Source of the DNA: Gilliamella sp. N-G2
Lineage (GTDB): Bacteria > Pseudomonadota > Gammaproteobacteria > Enterobacterales > Orbaceae
Length of the DNA stretch: 64,000 bases
Reading direction: 5' to 3'
Assembly (NCBI RefSeq): GCF_002142215.1
Contig: NZ_NAST01000012.1
Span: 22,969-86,968, forward strand
Positions 56,662 through 64,000 of this stretch are shown here, in pieces. Position 1 is the stretch's first letter. Every line of letters begins with the position of its first letter. The notes below the pieces were generated by a model. The model saw only the letters and a list, made by a program, of their open reading frames with translations, had not been told where the DNA came from and did not search any database. A program made the position numbers and the translations under genes.

Positions 56662-57031
56662 TAATTATCCATTTTTGACTTTTTCCCGTTATGGCAAAAA
56701 CATCAAATCTAAACTCTGTATCTTCAATATTTAAGTTATTATTTAACATCCAAAGTTGAGCTGCCTGTTTAATTTTGTTTTGCTTAGTGAGCGAAATAGT
56801 CATTTCAGCTTCGCCAAAGTTAGCATTTTTGCGATATCTAACTTCAACAAAAACCAGACAACTCTTATCTCGCATGACTAAATCAATTTCACCAATTTGA
56901 TATAGGCTATTTTTATCAAGCAACACCAGCCCTTGATTTGCTAAGAATTGGCAAGCAATATGTTCATAATGCTTGCCGATATCTTTATTTTTCGTTCTGT
57001 TCTGAAGACGATTGGGATATAACATAGGCAT
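56651..57031 (-). CDS. yraN: YraN, UPF0102 endonuclease-like protein
   Basis: The protein is about 126 residues and has the UPF0102 / Holliday-junction-resolvase-like fold: GEIDLVMRDKSCLVFVEVRYRKNANFG contains the Glu-Asp and Glu-Val-Lys/Arg motif of the restriction-endonuclease-like core, and RFDVFAITG follows. Function is unproven. The frame extends to a TTG at 57046; ATG codons at 57031 and 57025 are better starts, with no clear Shine-Dalgarno sequence. The start region lies inside the end of lpoA, so translational coupling is likely. Confidence 0.9.
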   Translation of the reverse strand: MPMLYPNRLQNRTKNKDIGKHYEHIACQFLANQGLVLLDKNSLYQIGEIDLVMRDKSCLVFVEVRYRKNANFGEAEMTISLTKQNKIKQAAQLWMLNNNLNIEDTEFRFDVFAITGKSQKWIINAF

Positions 57032-58853
57032 ATTGTTGCCATGCAAGAGATCGTGTCACTTCACATTGATTACTGGTTGATAATTTACCAGTCATTCCAG
57101 CTAAAAAATTAGGCTGATAAGAGTCTAATTGATTAAAGCGATTAGCCAATCGCCAAGCATCAATTCCCATAGCGTATAATCGAGTTAAAGAATAATCTTT
57201 TTGAATATTGCTAGGAATCATTGCCGTTGTCTTTTCTGATGAATTAATAATCAAAGGAATGTCAGAATATTCAGTTTGATTCATATCATAATTAAAGTCA
57301 TTCGAAGCATTTGCCACATGACTTTTAGAACTTGAATAAAGCGCTATGGATGAAGAGCCATTACCTATTGTCTTTCCTGCTCCCATATCTAGCATTGGTT
57401 TTATCAAGGTTAATTCATCATAAGATGCATAAACATAAATTGCATCAAATCCAGAAGAGGAACCATTTGAGGACATTGAAGCCGAGCCATCATCATTATT
57501 AAATGCAATCGGACTACCGGTTAAACTTATACCACTACTATGATTAATATTTGCACGTAGAGTATTTAAATTACCAACATATTGCACATAAGCTTGTGAA
57601 CCATTAGAAATTTGCGACCATTGTTTAGCAAAACTTTGAGCTACTCTTCTTCCCAACTCACTTTGTGGTATAACTAACAACGGCTTTTGTTTATTCTGTG
57701 CAAAAATATGATCAGCAGCATCCTTTGCTTCATCTTCAGGAGATAACGCAAAAAAGCACATTTTGTTAGAGGAAACAGTTCCATCATCAACTTTATTCAA
57801 TGCTAACACAGGAATAGATGGTGCTAACTGCTTTATTTGGCTCACTTCAGACTTCAATAATGGACCAACGATTAAATCAATATTTTGCTCTTGTGCTTGC
57901 TGAATTAAATTATCCATTGGTATTGATGTTGTATCTAAAACAATAACATTTTGTTGTGGTTCTTGTGGATAAAACTTAGCAGCATCAACATATCCTTGAC
58001 GAATAGTGTCACCAAATACACGAGAAGAGCCATTTAATGGTAATAAAAGAGCGACCTTTTTAGTATTTACATTATCAACAGCAAGAGTTTGTTCACCAGT
58101 TATAATCGCAACAATATCTTGTGCAGGATGATTAGGATATTTTGCAGCCCAATCCAAAATAGCTCGTTTTAGTTGATTTTTGCGATTTGTATTTTTTGCT
58201 TCAAGGACTTCTGGGCTATCACTATCTTGAACAGGCGCTTTTATATTATTACGTTGATATGTATAACTTAAATCAATCCACCCTTTCAATGTTAAGTCAT
58301 TTTCAGGTACAGAAATTTTACTTAGTTGATTTGTCGATAATTTGCTAAAAAAATTCCAGGTATTATTTAAGGTTTGTTTTTTTAATTTTTCTGGTGCAAA
58401 TTTTTGTAAAGATAAGTAATCATACGCTTGCTCATTAAGCTTTTTAGCTTTTCTATCTAAGGTTAATTTGATTGAATAATAACGATATAATTGAGAATCA
58501 TTTAATTTTTCAGCAGATAACTGATTAAGATTAAATGATTGCCCTTTTTTAATTGCTATTTCACCCTGGGATAACAATTGGTCTTTTTGTTGTTCTGCAT
58601 TAAGATTAGATGGTAGTTGAGATAATAATTTATTTGCTTGAGAAAGTTTATTCTCATTTATTAATGCTCTTATCGCCAATAACTGCCAATCGATTTTAGC
58701 ACTTCCAGAGCTAGTATCTAAGTGCGACAAATAATAATTGGAATCTTTAGTTTCATCATATTTAGCACTCTTTGATGAGTTAAGATGACATCCAACTAAA
58801 AGTGAAAATAATGCTAAAATAACAATAGCATAAAAGGATTTTTTTAATTTCAT
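56985..58853 (-). CDS. lpoA: Outer-membrane lipoprotein LpoA, activator of PBP1A
   Basis: LpoA spans the periplasm from the outer membrane and activates the peptidoglycan synthase PBP1A. From the ATG at 58853 (AAGAG 7 bases upstream) the protein has 622 residues (E. coli 678). The signal peptide ends in the lipobox LLVGC with Cys22 as the lipid site. The N-terminal half is a helical TPR-like domain. The C-terminal half is a periplasmic-binding-protein fold with VALLLPLNGSSRVFGDTIRQGYVDA, IDLIVGPLLKSEV and LYAMGIDAWRLANRF. A Ser/Gly/Asn-rich insert (SSNGSSSGFD) is present. Upstream in-frame ATGs at 58859 and 58883 are less likely. Confidence 0.93.
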   Translation of the reverse strand: MKLKKSFYAIVILALFSLLVGCHLNSSKSAKYDETKDSNYYLSHLDTSSGSAKIDWQLLAIRALINENKLSQANKLLSQLPSNLNAEQQKDQLLSQGEIAIKKGQSFNLNQLSAEKLNDSQLYRYYSIKLTLDRKAKKLNEQAYDYLSLQKFAPEKLKKQTLNNTWNFFSKLSTNQLSKISVPENDLTLKGWIDLSYTYQRNNIKAPVQDSDSPEVLEAKNTNRKNQLKRAILDWAAKYPNHPAQDIVAIITGEQTLAVDNVNTKKVALLLPLNGSSRVFGDTIRQGYVDAAKFYPQEPQQNVIVLDTTSIPMDNLIQQAQEQNIDLIVGPLLKSEVSQIKQLAPSIPVLALNKVDDGTVSSNKMCFFALSPEDEAKDAADHIFAQNKQKPLLVIPQSELGRRVAQSFAKQWSQISNGSQAYVQYVGNLNTLRANINHSSGISLTGSPIAFNNDDGSASMSSNGSSSGFDAIYVYASYDELTLIKPMLDMGAGKTIGNGSSSIALYSSSKSHVANASNDFNYDMNQTEYSDIPLIINSSEKTTAMIPSNIQKDYSLTRLYAMGIDAWRLANRFNQLDSYQPNFLAGMTGKLSTSNQCEVTRSLAWQQYAYVISQSSSEQNEK

Positions 58854-58873
58854 ACCCATTCTCTTATAATTTT

Positions 58874-59956
58874 TCATCCCCAAATTCGCTGTACATGCAC
58901 AGTGACTTCTTCACGATCATGAAAAAGTTGTTTAGCCTGAATTTGTACATTTATTTGGTTGTTATTTAGTTCTTCTATTAGTAATTGTAAATTTTGTTTT
59001 ACTTCTTCATAACGTTTTTTCATTGGTAGTTTGAGATTAAAAATTGCCTCTCGACACCAACCATTAATTAGCCATTTGGCTATTAACTCTGTTACTTTGG
59101 CTGGCTTTTCAACCATATCACACACCAACCAATAAATATTATGCTTTTTAGGTATAAATTTAAAGCCATCTTCACGATAATGTTTAACTTGTCCTGTTTC
59201 CATTAATTTTTCATTCATAGGACCATTATCTATAGCATATACCATCATACTTCTTTTGACTAATTGATAAGTCCAACCGCCTGGGCAAGCCCCTAAGTCA
59301 ACAGCATTTAAACCACCTTTAAGTCGTTCACCCCATTCTTCATAAGGAATAAAAATATGAAAAGCTTCTTCCAATTTTAATGTTGAACGACTTGGTGCAT
59401 CAGTTGGAAATTTTAACCTTGGTATTCCCATATAAAAAGGAGAATTATTTTGACTCAAGGAATAGCCGACATAACAACTATTATTATTGATAAATAATAA
59501 ATGAATAACTGGTCGTGATGGATTTTGTACTTTTAACAAAATACGTTTGTTGCGTAATTCCTGACGAAGTGGAACAGTAAATTTGCGACAAAATGCTGCT
59601 AATTGCTTACCTTCATTAGTATCTGCAACTTCAACACGTAAATCACCAGCTTTATCAACAGTACCCGATAAAACATTAATTATTGGCGTAATACGATCTT
59701 CAGTTGATAAATTAGCTAATAAATCACCAGCAACAAACATTTGTCTTGCAAAAATCAATGTTCGAAATGAAATTTGTTTAATAAATAATTCAGCTTGATC
59801 GTCTTGGTAACACTCAAATATTACATAACCACTATTTTCTTTAATCTTGGCAAAACCAAATATTTCTTTTTGTGCGGCTCTATCCGTTATTTCTGCTGCA
59901 CATTCTTTTTCAAACCCTGGTCGACAATACAAAATTATTTTGTTCAGTTTTTGCAT
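58874..59956 (-). CDS. rlmM: 23S rRNA 2'-O-methyltransferase RlmM
   Basis: RlmM methylates the 2'-O of C2498 in 23S rRNA before assembly is complete. The protein is 360 residues (E. coli 366). It has an N-terminal THUMP-like RNA-binding domain ([27 protein letters not shown]) and a C-terminal Rossmann methyltransferase with [16 protein letters not shown] (SAM loop), [11 protein letters not shown] and [14 protein letters not shown] containing the catalytic Lys residues. It lies 20 bases upstream of lpoA, an order not seen in E. coli. Confidence 0.96.
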   Translation of the reverse strand: MQKLNKIILYCRPGFEKECAAEITDRAAQKEIFGFAKIKENSGYVIFECYQDDQAELFIKQISFRTLIFARQMFVAGDLLANLSTEDRITPIINVLSGTVDKAGDLRVEVADTNEGKQLAAFCRKFTVPLRQELRNKRILLKVQNPSRPVIHLLFINNNSCYVGYSLSQNNSPFYMGIPRLKFPTDAPSRSTLKLEEAFHIFIPYEEWGERLKGGLNAVDLGACPGGWTYQLVKRSMMVYAIDNGPMNEKLMETGQVKHYREDGFKFIPKKHNIYWLVCDMVEKPAKVTELIAKWLINGWCREAIFNLKLPMKKRYEEVKQNLQLLIEELNNNQINVQIQAKQLFHDREEVTVHVQRIWG

Positions 59957-59999
59957 ATTCTTTCTTTCAATTATTTGAAAATATTATAAATTCATCAAA

Positions 60000-60950
60000 T
60001 TAATCTGATTGGACTTTATTTGTATATAAAGGCGCCTCACCTTTAGGACGAGTTTTAAAGCGTCGATGTAACCACATATATTGTTCTGGTGCTTTTAATA
60101 TTTCGTGTTCAATCGCTTTGTTCATAAAAGTAGCCGCTAGCACATCATCATCTATAGGATAGCCTTTAAGCTCAGGTGTAACGTAAACAGTATAGTGCCC
60201 ATTCTTTTCTCGTTTAGGGGTGAAAGGAATAATTGCAGGCTGACTTAATTTGACTAAAATTCGAGTTCCAATGGTCGTTGCTGCTTTTTTTACCGCAAAG
60301 AGTGGCGCAAAAACACTATTCTTAGGACCATAATCATGATCTGGCGCATACCAAAGCAGTTCACCATTCTTTAAGGCTCTTATCATACCTTTAGTATTAT
60401 AACGATCTAACATATATTTATTCGATTTTAAACGCCCTTTTAATTGTACATAATCCATAACAGGGTTGTCGTTTGGTCGATAAACACCTACACCTGGATG
60501 ACTCATACCTAAAATACGTGCACCGAGTTCTAGCGTTAAAAAGTGAATACCAATTAACAAAACACCCTGTCCCGACTGTTGTATTTGAGTGATATGTGAA
60601 TCACCTTCAATTGAAGAATGTTTTTTAAGTCTTTTGTCGGACCAGAACCATGCCATACCAGTTTCAAATATAGCAAGTCCTGTGGAAATAAAATTATCTC
60701 TTAATATTTTATCTCGTTCTTGTTCAGATTTATCAGGAAAGCATAATTTTAAGTTTTGCCTTGCGGTCTCTTTACGCTTGCCAATTAATTTCATCGAAAG
60801 TAATCCTAAACCTTTCCCTAATTGATAAATAACTGGATATGGCAGTAAAACGATCAAATATAAAATAGAAATGCCAAACCAGGTTAACCAATAGCGAGGA
60901 TGTAATAATCGTTTTGTAAAAATAGGATGAATTTCTTGATTTTGACTCAT
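60000..60950 (-). CDS. lpxL: Lipid A biosynthesis lauroyltransferase LpxL
   Basis: LpxL transfers a secondary acyl chain to Kdo2-lipid IVA at the inner membrane. From the ATG at 60950 the protein has 316 residues (E. coli 306). It has one N-terminal membrane segment (LTWFGISILYLIVLLPYPVIY), the catalytic HX4E motif in IGIHFLTLELGAR, GVYRPNDNPVMD, LLWYAPDHDYGPKNSVFAPLFAV and MWLHRRFKTRPKGE. These resemble LpxL more than LpxM or LpxP, though LpxP cannot be excluded. The frame extends to a TTG at 60977, which is unlikely. Neither start has a good ribosome binding site. Confidence 0.9.
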   Translation of the reverse strand: MSQNQEIHPIFTKRLLHPRYWLTWFGISILYLIVLLPYPVIYQLGKGLGLLSMKLIGKRKETARQNLKLCFPDKSEQERDKILRDNFISTGLAIFETGMAWFWSDKRLKKHSSIEGDSHITQIQQSGQGVLLIGIHFLTLELGARILGMSHPGVGVYRPNDNPVMDYVQLKGRLKSNKYMLDRYNTKGMIRALKNGELLWYAPDHDYGPKNSVFAPLFAVKKAATTIGTRILVKLSQPAIIPFTPKREKNGHYTVYVTPELKGYPIDDDVLAATFMNKAIEHEILKAPEQYMWLHRRFKTRPKGEAPLYTNKVQSD

Positions 60951-61186
60951 ATTAAGATTAAATAACCATTTAAACAAAGTTAGTCATTATATACCAATAT
61001 CTTCTGTTATGCGGCAGAAAAATAAAATAATCAAAGATAACTAAAGTGCTTATCATGAAGTTGTTTGAAAAGATTACATAAAAAACACATTTAAGGATTA
61101 AATTAATTAATCCCTAATAATCAATTTTTACTTATAATTTAGAAAAAATATACCCTAAAAGAACGTTCCTCAAAATTTGTTAAGCC

Positions 61187-61981
61187 TTAAATTGCTACGG
61201 GCGCTTTTATTGCTGGATAAGGATCGTAATCAACAATTTCGAAATCTTCAAATTCATAATCAAAAATTGTAGGTGGTCTGCGTTTAATTACAAGCTTAGG
61301 CAATGGTTTTGGCTCACGACTTAATTGTAAATGTGTTTGTTCCATATGATTGGAATACAAATGGGTATCGCCACCTGTCCAGACAAAATCACCAACTTCT
61401 AAATCGCATTGTTGAGCAATCATATGAACTAATAACGAATAACTAGCAATATTAAATGGTAATCCTAAGAATACGTCACATGAACGTTGATAAAGTTGAC
61501 ATGACAGCTTACCTTGAGCTACATAAAATTGAAATAGAGCATGACATGGTGCTAACGCCATTTGATCAAGCTCTCCAACATTCCATGCCGAAACTATCAT
61601 TCTTCTAGAGTCTGGATCATTTTTAATTTGTTCGATTAGTTGCGAAATTTGATCTATTTGTCGACCATCCGCAGCTCCCCAAGCGCGCCATTGTTTGCCA
61701 TAAACAGGACCAAGATCACCATTTTCATTGGCCCATTCATCCCAAATTGTTACTTTATTATCTTTTAAATAATTAATATTAGTATCACCTTTAAGAAACC
61801 AAAGTAACTCATAGATGATTGAACGTAAATGACATTTTTTTGTGGTCACTAATGGAAAACCATCTTGCAAATTAAATCGCATTTGATGACCAAAGATCGA
61901 TAAAGTCCCTGTACCAGTTCTATCCGATTTAGCCGTTCCTTCGTTTAAAATTTTTTGCATTAGTGATAAATACTGTTTCAT
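61187..61981 (-). CDS. thyA: Thymidylate synthase
   Basis: ThyA methylates dUMP to dTMP with methylene-tetrahydrofolate. The 264-residue protein equals E. coli in length. Motifs are [18 protein letters not shown] (phosphate Arg), the catalytic Cys in [32 protein letters not shown] and the C-terminal [13 protein letters not shown]. It overlaps lgt by 4 bases (ATGA), as in enteric bacteria. Confidence 0.98.
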   Translation of the reverse strand: MKQYLSLMQKILNEGTAKSDRTGTGTLSIFGHQMRFNLQDGFPLVTTKKCHLRSIIYELLWFLKGDTNINYLKDNKVTIWDEWANENGDLGPVYGKQWRAWGAADGRQIDQISQLIEQIKNDPDSRRMIVSAWNVGELDQMALAPCHALFQFYVAQGKLSCQLYQRSCDVFLGLPFNIASYSLLVHMIAQQCDLEVGDFVWTGGDTHLYSNHMEQTHLQLSREPKPLPKLVIKRRPPTIFDYEFEDFEIVDYDPYPAIKAPVAI

Positions 61982-62847
61982 TTTTTAATAGCCTTATTGT
62001 TAAATCTATATGCATATAAAAGCATCAAGATACCACCAATGATCATAGGGAGACAGAGAATTTGTCCCATACTGATTATATTTAAAAATAATCCTAATTG
62101 TTCATCGGGTTGTCTAAAGAACTCAATTATAAACCTAAATATGCCATAACAAACTAAAAACAGTCCTGAGGCTGCACCAACTGGACGAGGTTTGCGAATA
62201 AATAAATTTAAAATAATAAATAATACTATACCTTCAAATACCATCTCATAAAGTTGTGAAGGATGACGTGGTAAAACGCCGTTTAATTGGCTGTATAAAG
62301 AAAACCATTCTGGATTTGCTTGGACAAACATAAAATCAGCATGTGATGAAGTAGGAAATAACATACCGATTGAAGAGTTAGTTACTCGGCCCCAAAGTTC
62401 ACCGTTAATAAAATTACCAAATCGGCCAAACATTAAACCGAGCGGTACTAATGGAGCTACAAAATCAGCTACTTGCATAAAGGTCTTTTGTGTTTTTTTA
62501 GCAAAGATAGCAATAACACAAATAGCACCAATCAAACCACCATGGAAAGACATTCCTCCTTCCCAAACTCTGAATAGAATAGCGGGATCTTCACAAAATG
62601 CATCAAAATTATAAAATAATACATAACCTAATCGCCCACCAATAAAGAGGCCTAAAAACCCCCAGAACAATAGGTTTTCAACTTGTTGTGATGTCCAATT
62701 GCTATTGGGTTTATTAGCTCGACGTTTAGCTAAAAACAAAGCACCAAGCACACCAAATAGGTACATTGCACCATACCAATGTAATGAAATAGGTCCGATT
62801 GAGAAAGCAATTGGATCAAAATTGGGAAATTGTAAAAATTGATTCAT
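61978..62847 (-). CDS. lgt: Prolipoprotein diacylglyceryl transferase
   Basis: Lgt attaches diacylglycerol to the lipobox cysteine of prolipoproteins in the inner membrane. The 289-residue protein (E. coli 291) has about seven membrane segments and the motifs [20 protein letters not shown] with an essential His, [18 protein letters not shown] (Lgt signature) and [13 protein letters not shown]. It overlaps rppH upstream and thyA downstream, each by 4 bases. LpoA and the phosphatase at 11755 are predicted substrates in this window. Confidence 0.97.
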   Translation of the reverse strand: MNQFLQFPNFDPIAFSIGPISLHWYGAMYLFGVLGALFLAKRRANKPNSNWTSQQVENLLFWGFLGLFIGGRLGYVLFYNFDAFCEDPAILFRVWEGGMSFHGGLIGAICVIAIFAKKTQKTFMQVADFVAPLVPLGLMFGRFGNFINGELWGRVTNSSIGMLFPTSSHADFMFVQANPEWFSLYSQLNGVLPRHPSQLYEMVFEGIVLFIILNLFIRKPRPVGAASGLFLVCYGIFRFIIEFFRQPDEQLGLFLNIISMGQILCLPMIIGGILMLLYAYRFNNKAIKK

Positions 62848-63416
62848 TTTTTAATACGCTGTTTATTTTTTCGTTTGTGAGCAAAGAAGTTAAACCGTTT
62901 TTTCTTAGAAAGATTTGTTACAGGTTCTTCTACTTCAGATTGTATAGTAAATGCAGGCAAAGAAAACTCCTTCATTGCTTTGCGATATACATCACGCTTA
63001 AAAGCAATAACCTGCCGTATAGGATACCAATAACTTACCCATTTCCAATCATCAAACTCAGGAGTTGAAGACATATTTAAATTAATAACTGATGTATCAG
63101 AAATTAATTCTAATAAAAACCACTTTTGTTTTTGACCGATACATACCGGCTGATTATCCCAACGAATCATACGTTTTGGTAATTTATACCTTAACCAACC
63201 ATTGGTAACTGACAAAATTTTCACGTCTTTAGGTAGTAATCCTACTTCTTCATTTAGTTCACGAAACATTGCCTGTTCTGGCGTTTCATTAAGTTTTATT
63301 CCGCCCTGAGGAAATTGCCAAGAGTTTTGCCCATAACGCCGAGCCCAAAGCACTTGACCATACCTGTTACAAATAACTATTCCTACATTTGGACGGTAGC
63401 CATCATTATCGATCAC
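62844..63416 (-). CDS. rppH: RNA pyrophosphohydrolase RppH
   Basis: RppH removes pyrophosphate from 5' ends of mRNA to trigger RNase E decay. The protein is 190 residues (E. coli 176). The Nudix box is complete: [23 protein letters not shown], with the GX5EX7REUXEEXGU spacing. It starts [18 protein letters not shown] [25 protein letters not shown]. The C-terminal tail is Lys/Arg-rich and longer than in E. coli. In E. coli ptsP lies between rppH and lgt; here lgt overlaps rppH directly. Confidence 0.96.
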   Translation of the reverse strand: MIDNDGYRPNVGIVICNRYGQVLWARRYGQNSWQFPQGGIKLNETPEQAMFRELNEEVGLLPKDVKILSVTNGWLRYKLPKRMIRWDNQPVCIGQKQKWFLLELISDTSVINLNMSSTPEFDDWKWVSYWYPIRQVIAFKRDVYRKAMKEFSLPAFTIQSEVEEPVTNLSKKKRFNFFAHKRKNKQRIKK

Positions 63417-63514
63417 TGACTACCTCAAAAAATTTATTTTTTATATTGTTGAATTGTTTCACACATACAACAATAAATAAATAGGAAAATGATACTAATA
63501 GAGTAAATATAATA

Positions 63515-63703
63515 TCATACAGTCAATTTTGGTGATAATTTAATAATTGTTATAATAGTAATTATCGTGAAGGTAACCTCTATAGCTAAACTACCTAAAA
63601 AGCCTATCCATAAGCTATATATTATCCATAAAATACTACCTAATAATATTAACAATCGTATATTATGTTGTTTAACATCCAAATAATATAATTTAACAAT
63701 TAA
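63515..63703 (-). pseudogene. C-terminal remnant of a YgjV-family membrane protein
   Basis: On the minus strand this frame encodes 62 residues without a normal start: a hydrophobic stretch KQHNIRLLILLGSILWIIYS and LWIGFLGSLAIEVTFTIITI follows a polar start. This matches the C-terminal third of YgjV-like inner membrane proteins (pattern: K..R..LLG..W.I....VGS.GG...E). About 100 upstream residues are missing: a TAA lies just before, and only 135 bases separate it from the 5S terminator, in which a 21-codon ORF in the same frame is seen. It looks like a 5'-truncated gene left beside an rRNA operon. Confidence 0.5.
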
Positions 63704-63839
63704 TTACGGGATTGTTGTATATTTTTCAATAAAATCAGAACTCAAAAACTGATACAGAAAGTTTAGATTATCCATTGTTTACTATTCAGGGAAATGGCTC
63801 TGAAAAATAATTAATAAAAATATATTAATCCTAAAATGC

Positions 63840-63866
63840 AAAAAAGCCCAGCATCGCTGCTGGGCT
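63840..63866 (-). terminator. rRNA operon terminator after 5S
   Basis: On the minus strand AGCCCAGCA and TGCTGGGCT form a 9-base GC-rich stem with a GCGA loop, followed by TTTTTT. It lies 13 bases after the 5S rRNA 3' end. Confidence 0.92.
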
Positions 63867-63878
63867 CGTATATTTAAA

Positions 63879-63997
63879 AGTCTGGCGGCACCCTACTCTC
63901 ACATGGGTAATACCCACACTACCATCGGCACTACGGCGTTTCACTTCTGAGTTCGGCATGGGGTCAGGTGGGACCACCGCGCTATTACCGCCAGACA
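63879..63997 (-). rRNA. rrf: 5S ribosomal RNA
   Basis: Reading the minus strand from about 63997, the sequence begins TGTCTGGCGGTAATAGCGCG and continues through GTGGTCCCACCTGACCCC, ATGCCGAACTCAGAAGTG and AAACGCCGTAGTGCCGATGG to GAGAGTAGGGTGCCGCCAGA. This is the standard gammaproteobacterial 5S rRNA with its closing stem GTCTGGCGG/CCGCCAGAC. The ends are placed by analogy with E. coli and may be off by one or two bases. It is the last gene of an rRNA operon whose 23S and 16S genes lie beyond the right edge. Confidence 0.97.
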
Positions 63998-64000
63998 TAT

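Noticed and set aside
1..64000. tRNA genes, CRISPR arrays, transposases, phage genes
   Set aside because: None seen: no tRNA T-loop/CCA patterns in the gaps, no spaced direct repeats, and no ORF with transposase, integrase (other than XerD) or phage features.

Overview
The window is chromosomal DNA from an AT-rich gammaproteobacterium. Most proteins look like close relatives of Escherichia coli proteins, and several local gene orders match E. coli: xerD-dsbC-recJ, envC-yibQ, glyQS, hupA-yjaG-hemE, argP-rpiA-serA, srlAEBDM-srlR, rpmBG, lpoA-yraN-diaA and rppH-lgt-thyA. The low G+C (about one third by eye), the shuffled order of these blocks and the wealth of sugar phosphotransferase genes fit Orbaceae, for example Gilliamella from bee guts. 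That placement is an inference from the look of the sequence, not from a database match. I see no prophage, insertion sequence, CRISPR array or tRNA gene.

Layout. 1-7.8 kb: partial grxB, a Pr6Pr-type membrane protein, xerD, dsbC, recJ, mpl and nnr. 7.9-20.7 kb: sdaA, an unknown small membrane protein, proS, a lipoprotein phosphatase, bepA, a histidine phosphatase, rluC, dsbB, rluA, rdgB, rapZ, yibQ and envC. 20.9-30.8 kb: glyQS, a YciC-like protein, ybaK, hupA, yjaG, hemE, argP, rpiA and serA. 31.0-42.6 kb is a sugar island: a complete glucitol operon (srlAEBDM-srlR, minus strand), then dps, an FMN reductase and mutH, then a sorbose-type operon (sorFBAM-sorE-sorC). 42.8-47.1 kb: argA, aroL, ydiL, an unusual aroE and rpmBG. 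47.2-51.8 kb: a second accessory sugar operon (DeoR regulator, AlsE-type epimerase, PfkB kinase, FucP-type permease, VOC protein) with a well-formed CRP site. 51.9-63.4 kb: gltP, gyrA, diaA, yraN, lpoA, rlmM, lpxL, thyA, lgt and rppH, all on the minus strand. The window ends in a YgjV-like gene remnant and a 5S rRNA gene on the minus strand, so an rRNA operon enters from the right edge.

How the genes work together. The clearest link is between the two PTS operons. SorE should reduce L-sorbose 1-phosphate to glucitol 6-phosphate, but this sor operon has no sorD. SrlD, encoded about 4.4 kb upstream of sorF in the srl operon, catalyses exactly the missing step to fructose 6-phosphate. The AlsE-type operon looks like a separate non-PTS route in which a ketose is imported, phosphorylated and epimerised. 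Other pairs share a process: DsbB and DsbC (periplasmic disulfides), SerA and SdaA (serine synthesis and breakdown), AroE and AroL (shikimate pathway), LpoA, EnvC and Mpl (cell wall).

Gene-free stretches over 300 bases. 46329-46704 holds the rpmB promoter and a folded leader. 47125-47529 holds the rpmBG terminator, a TCGGTCAAA repeat cluster and a CRP-type promoter. 63417-63878 holds the YgjV-like remnant and the 5S terminator; I see nothing else convincing there.
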